From Vulcanimicrobiota bacterium (GTDB lineage: Bacteria; Vulcanimicrobiota; Vulcanimicrobiia; Vulcanimicrobiales; Vulcanimicrobiaceae), in contig PMSI01000001.1 of assembly GCA_003168375.1 (NCBI GenBank), forward strand, positions 434,001-498,000: a DNA stretch of 64,000 nt, written 5' to 3'. The position numbers and the translations under genes are program-made. The first letter of the stretch is position 1, and each line of letters opens with the position of its first letter. Positions 51,525 through 60,081 of the stretch are shown here, one piece after another. A model generated the notes under the pieces. It was not told where the DNA came from and ran no database searches. It saw nothing but the letters and a program-made list of their open reading frames with translations.

Positions 51525-52526
51525 TCAGACGACGAGGAGCAGGCTCAGGGCATACCGGCCGGCGGCATCGGTGTAGGTCTTCTTTTCGGCGAAGCCGCAG
51601 TCGTTCGAAAGCGCGACGATCTCCTCACGCGTGAACTTGTACGAGGACTCGGTGTGGATCGCATCGCCGGCCTCGAAGTCGACGGTGAGACCGGCGACCG
51701 GGACCCGCACGCGCTGCTGCCGCTCGCTGACCAGGAACGACTCGACGGCGCCGCGCGCCTCGTTCCACCGTGCGTGGAATCGGAACGCGCCGAGGTCGAA
51801 GTCTCCGCCCAGCTCGCGGTTGATCCGCGCCAGCAGGTTCTTGTTGAATGCCGCGGTCACGCCGGTCGGATCGTCGTAGGCGAGCTCGAGGATCGACGGA
51901 TCTTTCTTGAGGTCATAGCCGATCAGCAGACCGTCGCCCGGATGTCGTGCCGCCGCGAGCAGCTGCAAGAGCTCGCGCGCGTCGGCCGGCTCGAAGTTTC
52001 CGATGTTCGAGCCCAGGAAGAGCGCCAGCACGCGGCCGTTCGTTTTGAGCGCCTTGTCGCGCAGCAGCGGGAAGTAATCGCCGGCATAGGCGACGATCCG
52101 CAGGCGCTCGTAGGCGCCGGCGAGCGCCAGCGACGACTCGGTCACGGCGTCGGCCGAGATGTCGATCGGGTGATAGGTGAGCCTGGGCTGACGTTCGAGG
52201 ATCGCGTCGATCAGGATGCGCGTCTTGATCGCGCTCCCGCTCCCCAGCTCGATGAGCTCGAGCGGCCTGTCGAGCGAGCCCGCGATCTCGCGGCCGTACG
52301 TCGCCAGCAGATCGCGTTCGACGCGGGTGAGGTAGTATTCGGGGAGCCTGGTGATCGCCTCGAACAGCGCCGATCCCAGATCGTCGTAGAAGTACTTCGG
52401 CGAGAGGCTCAGCGGTCGCGTGCCCAAGCCCGCCCGGACGTCCTCGGCAAAGGTCGCGACGCGCGCGGGATGCGGGTCGCGGTGGAGGACGAAACGCTCG
52501 GAAAACCCCGAGGTCGCCGCAGTCAT
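51525..52526 (-). CDS. egtD: L-histidine N-alpha-methyltransferase EgtD
   Basis: The 333-residue protein matches EgtD, which trimethylates histidine to hercynine with three SAM. Visible signatures: SPKYFYDDLGSALFEAITRLPEYYLTRVE in pieces SPKYFYDDLGSALFE and EYYLTRVE, the SAM loop ELGSGSAIKTRILI, and FLGSNIGNFE, where Asn lies in the substrate pocket. The C-terminal IHTESSYKFT carries the Glu and Ser that hold the histidine. In most genomes egtD is next to egtB; here it stands alone, so it may make hercynine or rely on an unlinked egtB. Confidence 0.9.
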   Translation of the reverse strand: MTAATSGFSERFVLHRDPHPARVATFAEDVRAGLGTRPLSLSPKYFYDDLGSALFEAITRLPEYYLTRVERDLLATYGREIAGSLDRPLELIELGSGSAIKTRILIDAILERQPRLTYHPIDISADAVTESSLALAGAYERLRIVAYAGDYFPLLRDKALKTNGRVLALFLGSNIGNFEPADARELLQLLAAARHPGDGLLIGYDLKKDPSILELAYDDPTGVTAAFNKNLLARINRELGGDFDLGAFRFHARWNEARGAVESFLVSERQQRVRVPVAGLTVDFEAGDAIHTESSYKFTREEIVALSNDCGFAEKKTYTDAAGRYALSLLLVV

Positions 52527-52715
52527 CGTGCGACGCCTAACCCGTAGGCGGTGGCTCGGTTTGCGCTCTGTGGGAAGGCCATAGGCCCCCTCAATCGCCC
52601 CATCGGCAAGCCCTATACCCCGTCCGGAGTCAGGTTCTCGGGCGATGGGTCCGGGACCGCCGCAGCGAAGGCGCCTCGCCCGGCGCCGAGACGCGCTGTC
52701 CTTCGGAGCATTCGC

Positions 52716-53390
52716 ATGATCACCGAGAAGACGACGATCAACGGGCCGCGCGGCCCGATGCCGACGTACATCGCGCGGCGGGACGACACACCCCGGCCGG
52801 CGGTGATCGTGCTCGAGGGGATCTACGGCTTCGACGACGAGCTGCGGCGGATCACCGATCTGGTCGGCAACGCGGGCTACGTCGGCTGCGCGATCGACTA
52901 TTTGCGCGGCCAGGACGTCGCCCAGGGGTTTCACACCGCGACGATGGCCGACGACATCGCGATCACGCGCGACTGGCTCAACGAGCAGAAGTACGTCGCG
53001 CACGGGAAGATCGCGGCGTGGGGCTTCGGCGTCGGCGGCGCGGTCGCGTTCATCGGTGCGACCCTGCCCGGGATGAGCGCCGCGATCGCCTTCTACGGCC
53101 AGAGCATCACCAAAGGACTTCCCGACGGCGGCGACGCTCCGATCAAGGATGCCGACGCGATCCGCACGCCGCTGCTGCTGGTCTACGGCGGCGCCGACAC
53201 CGAGATCTCGCAAGCCGAGATCGACCGCATCCGCACGCGCCTGAACGCAGCCGGGAAGAGCGCCGACGTGCAGATCTATCCGACCGTCGGCCACTCGTTC
53301 TTCCGTCAGGATCTCGGAACTGTCGCCACCCGCGAAATCGCCGATGCCTGGGACCGCGTCGTGTCGTTTCTGAAAAGGTCGTTCGCGTAG
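52716..53390 (+). CDS. Dienelactone hydrolase-like protein lacking the nucleophile
   Basis: The 224-residue protein follows the dienelactone hydrolase fold: LEGIYGFDDELRRITD, then the nucleophile elbow, VYGGADTEISQAEID and GHSFFR at the C-terminus. The usual GxCxGG or GxSxGG reads WGFGVGGAV here: glycine replaces the Cys or Ser. The Asp and His of the triad are in place. It may be a non-catalytic relative or use another residue. ATG 52716 has CGGAG upstream. Confidence 0.75.
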   Translation: MITEKTTINGPRGPMPTYIARRDDTPRPAVIVLEGIYGFDDELRRITDLVGNAGYVGCAIDYLRGQDVAQGFHTATMADDIAITRDWLNEQKYVAHGKIAAWGFGVGGAVAFIGATLPGMSAAIAFYGQSITKGLPDGGDAPIKDADAIRTPLLLVYGGADTEISQAEIDRIRTRLNAAGKSADVQIYPTVGHSFFRQDLGTVATREIADAWDRVVSFLKRSFA

Positions 53391-53401
53391 CGCGACGCCC
53401 G

Positions 53402-54055
53402 CTAGCGTCCGATGATGCGCGACCAGCGGTCGCGCACGTCGACGATGTACTCGCGCGTCTCGCGGTACGGCGGCACACCGTGGTAGGCTGCGACCGTCCC
53501 GGGACCGGCGTTGTAGGCTGCGAGCGCGAGCGCGTACGGATCGTCGTCGGTGCGCGCGCGGTAGTCGTCGACGTACGCGGCGAGCAGGCGCGCGGCGCCG
53601 GCGATCGCCGAGCGCGGCTCCCACGGATCGACGCCGTACTCGATCGCAGTCGGCACCGTGAACTGCGCGATGCCGACCGCGCCGGCCGACGAGACCGCGA
53701 ACGGATCGAACGCCGACTCTTGGAGCAGCGTCGCCGCGAGGAACTGCGGCGGAAGACCGCGTGCGTGAGCCGCTTCGATCGTATCGGTCGCGAGCAGCAA
53801 GGCGTCAACCGCGCCGATGCGCGGGTTCGTGCGCATGACCTCGCGAGCGACCTTCATCGCGAGGGGCGCCGTGCGCCCGCTGTCCATGCAGAGGCGAAGG
53901 CCGCGCATGACGCCGACCGGCGGGGGTATATGCCATGAAAGGGCGGCATCCCGCAGCCCGTCGATCCGGATCCCCGAGACGGTCAGGACCGCTGCCACGA
54001 AAACGGCCGCGAGAGGGTTTCCAGGAGTCGGAACCAATCCGCCGTTAGCCCTCAA
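53402..54055 (-). CDS. Lytic transglycosylase (SLT domain)
   Basis: The 217-residue protein has an N-terminal hydrophobic segment (LAAVFVAAVLTVSGI) for export and a lysozyme-like SLT domain: LPPQFLAATLLQESAFDP with the catalytic Glu in QES, VSSAGAVGIAQFTVPTAIEYG and ALAAYNAGPGTVAAY. It cleaves peptidoglycan without water, forming 1,6-anhydro sugars. The start is TTG 54055; other starts inside the hydrophobic segment are possible. Confidence 0.85.
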   Translation of the reverse strand: MRANGGLVPTPGNPLAAVFVAAVLTVSGIRIDGLRDAALSWHIPPPVGVMRGLRLCMDSGRTAPLAMKVAREVMRTNPRIGAVDALLLATDTIEAAHARGLPPQFLAATLLQESAFDPFAVSSAGAVGIAQFTVPTAIEYGVDPWEPRSAIAGAARLLAAYVDDYRARTDDDPYALALAAYNAGPGTVAAYHGVPPYRETREYIVDVRDRWSRIIGR

Positions 54056-54074
54056 TCACTCTTCAAGGATCAGC

Positions 54075-54677
54075 GTGAACACGATCTCGTTAGGCTCGCC
54101 GGTGTTCTCCGCGTTGGCGGCGACGTTCATCGTCCTGCTGGTCGGAGATTTCGCCTCGACGTTCCTCTATCACGTGCCGCAGCACGCATGGGGAAAGCTC
54201 CACCTTCGCACCCATCACGATAAGCGCCGCTCGTACTGGGACCACGCCGTGCTCTCGCGCGATCCCCAGGTCCTGCTCGACGGCTTGCTCGGCGCGGTGC
54301 CCTACCTCGCGCTGGCGGTCCTCTGCTCGAGGATCTCCATCTACGGAGCGGTCGCCGGCCTGCTCCTCGGCCAGCTCCACGTCTGGTGGCGCCACACGAC
54401 GGAGCTGGGCTGGCGGACCCCCGCGTGGTTCGTCCGGGTTGCTCGGGGGATCGGGCTGGTGCTCCCCGAGGACCATGACGGTCATCACCGGAACCCCGAG
54501 ATCGAGTTCGGCGACATCTTCCGCTTCTACGACGCCCCGGCCCGCGCGACGATCGCGTTCTGCCGGAGCCTCGACCCGAAGCGCAGAGCCGCCGCCCTTC
54601 GCCGCGCCGCCGTCGCCCGCCGCCGAGAGGCTGCCGCGTCGATGAAGCGGCGCAAGATGGTAAAGCAGACCAGCTGA
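54075..54677 (+). CDS. Membrane di-iron hydroxylase/desaturase-like protein
   Basis: The 200-residue protein has three membrane helices (VFSALAATFIVLLVGDFAST, VPYLALAVLCSRISIYGAVA and one near the C-terminus) and three histidine clusters: HVPQHAWG, then HLRTHHDK and EDHDGHHRNP. This is the spacing of fatty-acid hydroxylase/desaturase di-iron enzymes. The best fit is the fatty-acid hydroxylase superfamily; an CarF/TMEM189-type desaturase is another option. GTG 54075 follows AAGGATCAGC. The MGDG-type glycosyltransferase lies 6 nt downstream, so both probably act on membrane lipids. Confidence 0.65.
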   Translation: MNTISLGSPVFSALAATFIVLLVGDFASTFLYHVPQHAWGKLHLRTHHDKRRSYWDHAVLSRDPQVLLDGLLGAVPYLALAVLCSRISIYGAVAGLLLGQLHVWWRHTTELGWRTPAWFVRVARGIGLVLPEDHDGHHRNPEIEFGDIFRFYDAPARATIAFCRSLDPKRRAAALRRAAVARRREAAASMKRRKMVKQTS

Positions 54678-54683
54678 GGTGGG

Positions 54684-55847
54684 ATGACCAAACGCGTCCT
54701 CTTTTTGATCTCCGATACGGGCGGCGGACACCGTGCCGGCGCGCAAGCCGTCGGGGCCGCGCTCGACGAGATCGACGGAGCGACGCGTTTCGAGTGGCGG
54801 ATCGACGACATCGCCACCCACTGCACGTTTCCGCTTTCCAAACTGGGGCCGGCGTATAGCGCGGCCCTTCGCTATGCTCCGCCGATCTACGGCGCCCTGT
54901 ACTACGCGACGAACGGGCGGCGCCGCTACAAGACGATCGTGCGCTTCTGCGAGCCGCTCTACCGCGAGCGGCTGCGTGACGTGTTCACCCAGTATCAGCC
55001 CGACGTCATCGTCTCGGTCCACCCGTTGCTGAACCACGCCGCGCTGCGAGCGCGTGCCGACGCCGGGATGCAGCACGTCCCGATCGTCACGGTGATCACC
55101 GATCTCGGACGGGTGCACGAGGGCTGGCTCCTTCCCGAGGCCGACCTGACCGTCGTCCCGGCCCGCGAGGTCTACCAGCGAGCGATCGAGCGCGGCGTTC
55201 CGCCGGAGCGGCTGCGCCTGCTCGGCCATCCGATCCACCCGCGGTTCGAGGACGTTTCGGGCTCGAAGGCCGAGCACCGCAAGAAGCTGGGGCTCCCCGA
55301 GAAGGCGACGATCGCGCTTCTGATGGCCGGCGGCGAGGGCGGCGGGAAGCTGCTCCCCACGACGCTCGGCCTCGCCAAGTCCGGGCTGGACTTCCACCTC
55401 GTGGTGGTGACCGGACGCAACGCCGCGCTCAAGGCGAAGCTCGAGGAGCTCGCACCCTCGCTGCCGACGCCGATGACCGTGCTCGGCTTCCGGCACGACG
55501 TCCCGGAGCTGATGCGGGCCGCCGACCTGCTGGTCACCAAGGCCGGGCCGGGGACGATCGCCGAGGCGTCGGTCGCCGAGGTCCCGGTCGTCGTCTACGA
55601 CTACGTCCCCGGGCAAGAACGCGGCAACCTCGACTACGTGCGAACCAACGGGATCGGCGTCGTCGCGCTGAGCACCGCTGAGGTCGTCTCATCGGTCTCC
55701 CGGATCGTCCACAACCAGGAGCGCCTGGCGAAGATGCGCTCGCAGCAGACCGCGATCGCGCCGCGCGGTTCGTCGCGCCGGATCGCCGAGCTGATCGCGG
55801 AGATCGCAAAGACGGGCCGGCGACCGACCATCCCCGCCGCCGGATAG
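54684..55847 (+). CDS. MGDG-synthase-like (GT28) glycosyltransferase
   Basis: The 387-residue protein starts MTKRVLFLISDTGGGHRAGAQ; the GGGHRA loop is the signature of monogalactosyl/diglucosyl diacylglycerol synthases. The C-terminal half has LMAGGEGGGKLL, VTKAGPGTIAEA and VPVVVYDYVPGQERGNLDYV, which bind the UDP-sugar. It should add a hexose to diacylglycerol at the cytoplasmic membrane face. The upstream gene is a membrane di-iron enzyme in the same operon. Confidence 0.87.
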   Translation: MTKRVLFLISDTGGGHRAGAQAVGAALDEIDGATRFEWRIDDIATHCTFPLSKLGPAYSAALRYAPPIYGALYYATNGRRRYKTIVRFCEPLYRERLRDVFTQYQPDVIVSVHPLLNHAALRARADAGMQHVPIVTVITDLGRVHEGWLLPEADLTVVPAREVYQRAIERGVPPERLRLLGHPIHPRFEDVSGSKAEHRKKLGLPEKATIALLMAGGEGGGKLLPTTLGLAKSGLDFHLVVVTGRNAALKAKLEELAPSLPTPMTVLGFRHDVPELMRAADLLVTKAGPGTIAEASVAEVPVVVYDYVPGQERGNLDYVRTNGIGVVALSTAEVVSSVSRIVHNQERLAKMRSQQTAIAPRGSSRRIAELIAEIAKTGRRPTIPAAG

Positions 55848-55857
55848 ACTCCGGGTC

Positions 55858-57042
55858 ATGCCTCCCACGCTGACCATCGACGTCCCGGCGGAGGTCGCGG
55901 CCGAGGTCGTCGCGACCCGGCGCGACCTGCACCAGCACCCCGAGCTGGGCTTCGAGGAGCACCGCACCTCTGCGCTCGTCGCCGACCGGCTGCGCGCGCT
56001 CGGGTTCGACGTCCACACCGGGATCGGCAAGACGGGGGTCGTCGGCGTCGTGAAGGGCGCGCATCCCGGCAAGACGATCATGCTCCGTGCCGACATGGAC
56101 GCGCTCCCGATCGACGAGGAGAACGAGGTCCCGTATCGCTCGCAAGCGGCCGTGCACATGCACGCCTGCGGGCACGACGGTCACGTCGCGATGCTGCTCG
56201 GCGCCGCGCGCGTCGTGATGAGCCGTCGCGACGAGATCGCCGGCACCGTCGCTTTTCTGTTCCAGCCCGCCGAAGAAGGCAAAGGCGGGGCGAAGGCGAT
56301 GGTCGAGGAAGGCGTTCTCGAGCGCTTCGGTATCGAACGAGCCTACGGTCTGCACCTGGCGTCCGCGCATCCGGCCGGGCAGGTCGGCTTTCGCGAAGGC
56401 GCGTTCTACGCATCGAGTGACTCGATCGAGATCACGATCGAAGGCAAGGGGGGTCACGGGGCCTCACCCCACTTGTCGATCGATCCGATCTACGTCGCGG
56501 CCCAGTTCGTCGTCGCAGTTCAGCAGGTCGTCTCGCGTCAGGTCGATCCGATCGAACCCGCCGTGGTGACGATCGGCGCGATCCACGGCGGTACGACGCA
56601 CAACGTGATCCCGAGCCGCGTGCAACTGCTCGGAACCGTGCGCGCGTTCGATGCCGGGGTGCGCGGGAAGATGGCCGAGCGCATCGAGCGCGTGCTGCGC
56701 GGCGTCTGTGAAAGCTCGGGCGCGACCTACCGCTTCGAGTACATCTGGCGGTATCCGGTGACGTCGAACGACATCGAGCAGACACGCTATGCGCGCGCGC
56801 TAGCGGAGCGCGTCGCCGGCGGCGAACACGTCGCGGACGTTCCGAAGCTCATGGGCGCCGAGGACTTCTCGTTCTTCGCCGAGCGCGTCCCGGCGTGTTT
56901 CTTCACGATCGGCAGCAACGGCGGTCCGGACAGCGCCTGGCCGCACCATCACGCACGCTTCGACATCGACGAGTCGGCGCTGCAGACCGGCGTGCGCATG
57001 ATGATCGCGCTCGCGCTCGACGCACCGCAGCACGCGCCGTGA
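55858..57042 (+). CDS. M20D-family amidohydrolase
   Basis: The 394-residue protein is an M20D metallopeptidase-like amidohydrolase: DLHQHPELGFEE, LRADMDALPI, the metal-binding HMHACGHDGHVAML with Cys as bridging ligand and FQPAEEGKGGAKAM. The dimerisation domain follows (SSDSIEITIEGKGGHGASPH) and MGAEDFSFFAE near the end. The substrates in this group are N-acyl amino acids, hippurate or IAA conjugates. It lies 10 nt after the GT28 stop. Confidence 0.92.
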   Translation: MPPTLTIDVPAEVAAEVVATRRDLHQHPELGFEEHRTSALVADRLRALGFDVHTGIGKTGVVGVVKGAHPGKTIMLRADMDALPIDEENEVPYRSQAAVHMHACGHDGHVAMLLGAARVVMSRRDEIAGTVAFLFQPAEEGKGGAKAMVEEGVLERFGIERAYGLHLASAHPAGQVGFREGAFYASSDSIEITIEGKGGHGASPHLSIDPIYVAAQFVVAVQQVVSRQVDPIEPAVVTIGAIHGGTTHNVIPSRVQLLGTVRAFDAGVRGKMAERIERVLRGVCESSGATYRFEYIWRYPVTSNDIEQTRYARALAERVAGGEHVADVPKLMGAEDFSFFAERVPACFFTIGSNGGPDSAWPHHHARFDIDESALQTGVRMMIALALDAPQHAP

Positions 57043-57461
57043 ACGCCGGCGTTCGCGCCGCGTGCGCGGACGATCTGCCGGCGATCGACGCGTTCATCCC
57101 GGCGTTCCTCGAGCCGCCGTACAAACGCGGTCGCTTCCTGCGCGCGCTGCGCGACGGCAAGGTCGTCGTCGCAATCGACGAGGGTTCCGTCACCGGGTTC
57201 ATGTGGGTGAACGAGTTCTTCGGACACACCTTCGTCAACGTGCTGGCCGTCGCGCCGCGGCAGCGCCGGCGCGGACATGCCGGTACGTTGCTCGCACACG
57301 CCGAGCGCAATGCGCTGACGGATCGCGTCTTCACCTCGACCAACGCGTCGAACGCGGCGATGCATGCCGTGCTGAAGCGGTACGGATGGAAGCGATGCGG
57401 TGAAGTCGGTGATCTCGATCTCGGCGATCCGGAGATCGTGTACGTGAAGTATCCGAGCTGA
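57039..57461 (+). CDS. GNAT-family N-acetyltransferase
   Basis: The 140-residue protein matches GNAT: VRAACADDLPAIDAFIPAF, then FVNVLAVAPRQRRRGHAGTLLAHAE with the acetyl-CoA loop QRRRGHAG, and TSTNASNAAMHAVLKRYGW. The start GTG 57039 overlaps the amidohydrolase stop as GTGA. The acceptor is unknown; coupling with the amidohydrolase, which removes acyl groups, is curious. Confidence 0.85.
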   Translation: MNAGVRAACADDLPAIDAFIPAFLEPPYKRGRFLRALRDGKVVVAIDEGSVTGFMWVNEFFGHTFVNVLAVAPRQRRRGHAGTLLAHAERNALTDRVFTSTNASNAAMHAVLKRYGWKRCGEVGDLDLGDPEIVYVKYPS

Positions 57462-57489
57462 CCCGTCCCAACCCCCGGGGACGGTGTGC

Positions 57490-57705
57490 CTAGATCGCGC
57501 GGCGGCGTTCCATCAGCTCGGCGGGAGGTCGCGGGTGACGTTCGCTCAGGATCTCGCGGAGCGTCGTCTCACAGCCGCAGGTTCGGGCGGGGGTGCCGCG
57601 GCCCAGCAACAGGGCCCGGCAGCCGTCGCGATGGTGGAGTGAGGCCCGGTGTCCGCAGTCGTCGCAGATCGGCGGCAACAGCGCCGGGATGTCGCGGTCG
57701 TTCAC
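57490..57705 (-). CDS. Small Cys-rich protein (putative zinc binding)
   Basis: The 71-residue protein has CDDCGHRASLHHRDGC and RTCGCE, six Cys and three His that could bind one or two zinc ions. The C-terminus is charged (REILSERHPRPP). No family is recognised. ATG 57705 is the first start. It is separated from the glucokinase gene by 60 nt. Confidence 0.5.
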   Translation of the reverse strand: MNDRDIPALLPPICDDCGHRASLHHRDGCRALLLGRGTPARTCGCETTLREILSERHPRPPAELMERRRAI

Positions 57706-57765
57706 ACCGTCAGTCTGGCGGTCCCTGATTTCGCTGCGCTTACGGCCACTTACGAAGCTCTTACG

Positions 57766-58788
57766 CTAGGCGGGGACCGCCGCCGGAAGCTGCGCGACCA
57801 GGCCGCCGCGCATCGCCGCGGTGGCGGCCCCGACGGCGCCCGCGTCGTTGCCGAGCGTCGCTCGGACGATCCGTGTCGTCCCGCGCGGTACCATCGTCGT
57901 GCGCACTTCGACCAACGGCTTGACGCGGTCGAGCAGGAAGTCACCGCCGCTCGAGACGCCGCCGCCGAGTGCGATCACCTCGGGATTCACGAACGCGATC
58001 ACGTTGGCGAGCCCGAGCGCGAGATCGTCGCAGAACGCGTTCCACGCCGCGAGCGCGTGGGCGTCGCCGGCCTGGGCAGCCTTCCGGATGCGTTTCGAAC
58101 CGAGCCGGTCGCGCCACGTCCGGGCGTCGTCGCCGACCTTGTCCTTATCTTTGACGGGGGGCGGGTCGAGCAGCATGCTGCGCGGGAACGAGGGCGCGAC
58201 GCGGAACGCGTGCCGCAGCAAACCCGTCCCGGACGCCTGAGCCTCGAAGCAGCCCACCTTTCCGCACCCGCAGATGAAGCCGCCGTCGGGCCGGATCTGG
58301 TGGTGGCCGATCTCGCCGGCGCCCACCTGGAAGCCGAGCGCGACCGCGCCGTTGACGACGATCCCACCGCCGATCCCCGTCCCGAGGGTCAGCAGCACGA
58401 AGTCGCGCGTGCCTCGGCCGACCCCGTGGACGTATTCACCCAGCGTCGCGCAGCGCGCGTCGTTCGCGACGAAGACCTGGTACTTGGGAAACGCGTCGCG
58501 CACGCGCGCGCCGAGCGGGACGTCGGTCCACCCGAAGTTGGGCGAGAAGCGGATCGTCCCGCTCGCAGGATCGACGTTACCGGGCGAGCCGATCCCGATT
58601 CCGACCACGTCGTACCTGGTCGCGGCGACCGCGCTCCTGACGACCTCGGCCAGCGCGTCGACCACAGCGGCCGGCGCCCGGTCTTCGATCTCGCGCTCGA
58701 ACTTGGCGTGGATCTCCCCGCCCTCGTCGACGACCGCCGCCAGCACGTGCGAGCCTCCGAGGTCGACCCCGATCGCCGCGCGCGGCAT
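57766..58788 (-). CDS. ROK-family glucokinase
   Basis: The 340-residue protein is a ROK-family sugar kinase: start AIGVDLGGSHVLAAVVDE, VGIGIGSPGNVDP, the catalytic Asp in VANDARCA, LTLGTGIGGGIVVNG and the zinc motif CGCGKVGCFEAQASG with three Cys and a nearby His (GHHQIRP). It phosphorylates glucose or a related hexose with ATP. ATG 58788 overlaps the stop of the secreted gene upstream by one base, so all three genes form an operon. Confidence 0.92.
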   Translation of the reverse strand: MPRAAIGVDLGGSHVLAAVVDEGGEIHAKFEREIEDRAPAAVVDALAEVVRSAVAATRYDVVGIGIGSPGNVDPASGTIRFSPNFGWTDVPLGARVRDAFPKYQVFVANDARCATLGEYVHGVGRGTRDFVLLTLGTGIGGGIVVNGAVALGFQVGAGEIGHHQIRPDGGFICGCGKVGCFEAQASGTGLLRHAFRVAPSFPRSMLLDPPPVKDKDKVGDDARTWRDRLGSKRIRKAAQAGDAHALAAWNAFCDDLALGLANVIAFVNPEVIALGGGVSSGGDFLLDRVKPLVEVRTTMVPRGTTRIVRATLGNDAGAVGAATAAMRGGLVAQLPAAVPA

Positions 58789-59444
58789 CAGTTCGGCGCC
58801 CGCGGCCCGGGCGACGCCGACGGCAGCGGCAACGGGGCCGCGACGCCGCTCGGCGGCTCGACGGCGTTGGCCGGATCGTCCCAGCCCGCGTAGCTCACTT
58901 GCAGCGGGGACCCCATCCCGCGCAGCAAGACGCTACATGCCCGCGGGCGATAGGTGAACTTGTCGTACGTGCAGTCCATCGTCCCGGGGAGCAGTCCGTT
59001 CCCGGCCGCGACCGCGCGGAACGCGCCGAGGGTCTCGGCGCCTTCCGAGCGATCCGCGAGCGGCTCGAGCAGGGTGTCGGGAGCGCCCATGTAGAGCCGG
59101 TTGCGGCGCATGCGGGGGACGGGCGGCACCGGGTATGCCTTCCACTCGCCGCCCCCGGCGCGGTAGTACATGCTCGTCCCGACGACGATCGACTCGCTGG
59201 GGGTCGCGCCGCCCGTCGAGATCTTGACCCGGTCGGGGCCGAACTCCCGGATGTCGAGCGTGAGGCCGGCCGGTCCGGCGACGGCGATCCGGTACGAGGT
59301 CGCGTTGGCGATCGCCGCGTCGATCTTGGCGGTGAGCAACGGATCGCCGCTGGGAGCTGGGGTCGGATCGGCCGCGAACGCCGGTACGCCGGGCGCCAGC
59401 GCGAGCACCGCGGCGAGTGCGGCGAGCGCAAGTCTGCGCCGCAT
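58788..59444 (-). CDS. Secreted protein, tandem paralog 1
   Basis: The 218-residue protein has a signal peptide (MRRRLALAALAAVLALAPGV, cut after AFA). The mature part looks like the LppX/LprG-type or LolA-like beta fold that carries a hydrophobic ligand: AAIANATSYRIAVAG, then IREFGPDRVKIS and CTYDKFTYRPRACSVLL with two Cys. The C-terminal phrases CTYDK and WDDPANAV are shared with the next gene, showing a tandem duplication. ATG 59444 overlaps the upstream stop as TGATG. Confidence 0.65.
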   Translation of the reverse strand: MRRRLALAALAAVLALAPGVPAFAADPTPAPSGDPLLTAKIDAAIANATSYRIAVAGPAGLTLDIREFGPDRVKISTGGATPSESIVVGTSMYYRAGGGEWKAYPVPPVPRMRRNRLYMGAPDTLLEPLADRSEGAETLGAFRAVAAGNGLLPGTMDCTYDKFTYRPRACSVLLRGMGSPLQVSYAGWDDPANAVEPPSGVAAPLPLPSASPGPRAPN

Positions 59445-60022
59445 CAGTGAGCCGCACCCGGTGCGGGCGTCGCGAGGTTGGTCGGGATCGTGACGATGTT
59501 GGCGGGATCGTCGTAGCGTGAGAAGGTCAGCGTCAGGCCCTCGTTCGAGCAATCGTTGATGCGAAACGTCTTCTTATCGTAGGTGCAAGTCAGATGCTGG
59601 TCCTTCTGCGGGCCGGCGGAGGTCGTCGTGAACTGTCCCCAGGTTCGGCCGGATGCGGTCCTGTCCGGCAGGACTTGGTCGACTGGGACGTCGCGCAGCT
59701 GGGCCTGTGCCGCGACCACTTCGGGCGGCGCGTCGGTCTTCCGGTACGCCGCACCGTCACTGATGTAGGCGACCGGGCCGACCAAAACGACGTCTCGGCC
59801 TTGGCCGTTGTAGGCAAGCGTGCTGTGATACCGGTCGGGCGCGGCGAACGTCATCGTAACGCTGAATCCGGTCGAGGCGGTCGTCGTGACGACGAACGAC
59901 TTTGCGGCGTGCATCGCGCTCGAGACCTTGCTGCGGACGGTGGCGAGGTCGTCGGCGCGCGCTGCGACCGGACCGGCCGCCAGCAGGGCGAGCAGGGCGA
60001 GCGAGGCGAGACGACGGTCCAT
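59444..60022 (-). CDS. Secreted protein, tandem paralog 2
   Basis: The 192-residue protein has a signal peptide (MDRRLASLALLALLAAGPVA). The mature part matches its neighbour: MHAAKSFVVTTTASTGFSV, AAPDRYHSTLAYNGQG, and CTYDKKTFRINDCSNEG with two Cys, then YDDPANIVTIP. The fold resembles periplasmic lipid-binding proteins such as LppX/LprG, but this is judgement by pattern only. It is the first gene of the three-gene leftward operon ending with the glucokinase. Confidence 0.65.
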   Translation of the reverse strand: MDRRLASLALLALLAAGPVAARADDLATVRSKVSSAMHAAKSFVVTTTASTGFSVTMTFAAPDRYHSTLAYNGQGRDVVLVGPVAYISDGAAYRKTDAPPEVVAAQAQLRDVPVDQVLPDRTASGRTWGQFTTTSAGPQKDQHLTCTYDKKTFRINDCSNEGLTLTFSRYDDPANIVTIPTNLATPAPGAAH

Positions 60023-60081
60023 GCGACGCGTGTTCTCCGAATCGCCGGGTTCGTCCGCCGTATGTCCCGAAGCTACGCTCC

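Noticed and set aside
51096-52526. An ergothioneine operon formed by the GGCT-like gene and egtD
   Set aside because: The two genes converge, so they are not co-transcribed, and the GGCT-like gene is coupled to the ABC permease instead; EgtC belongs to a different fold.
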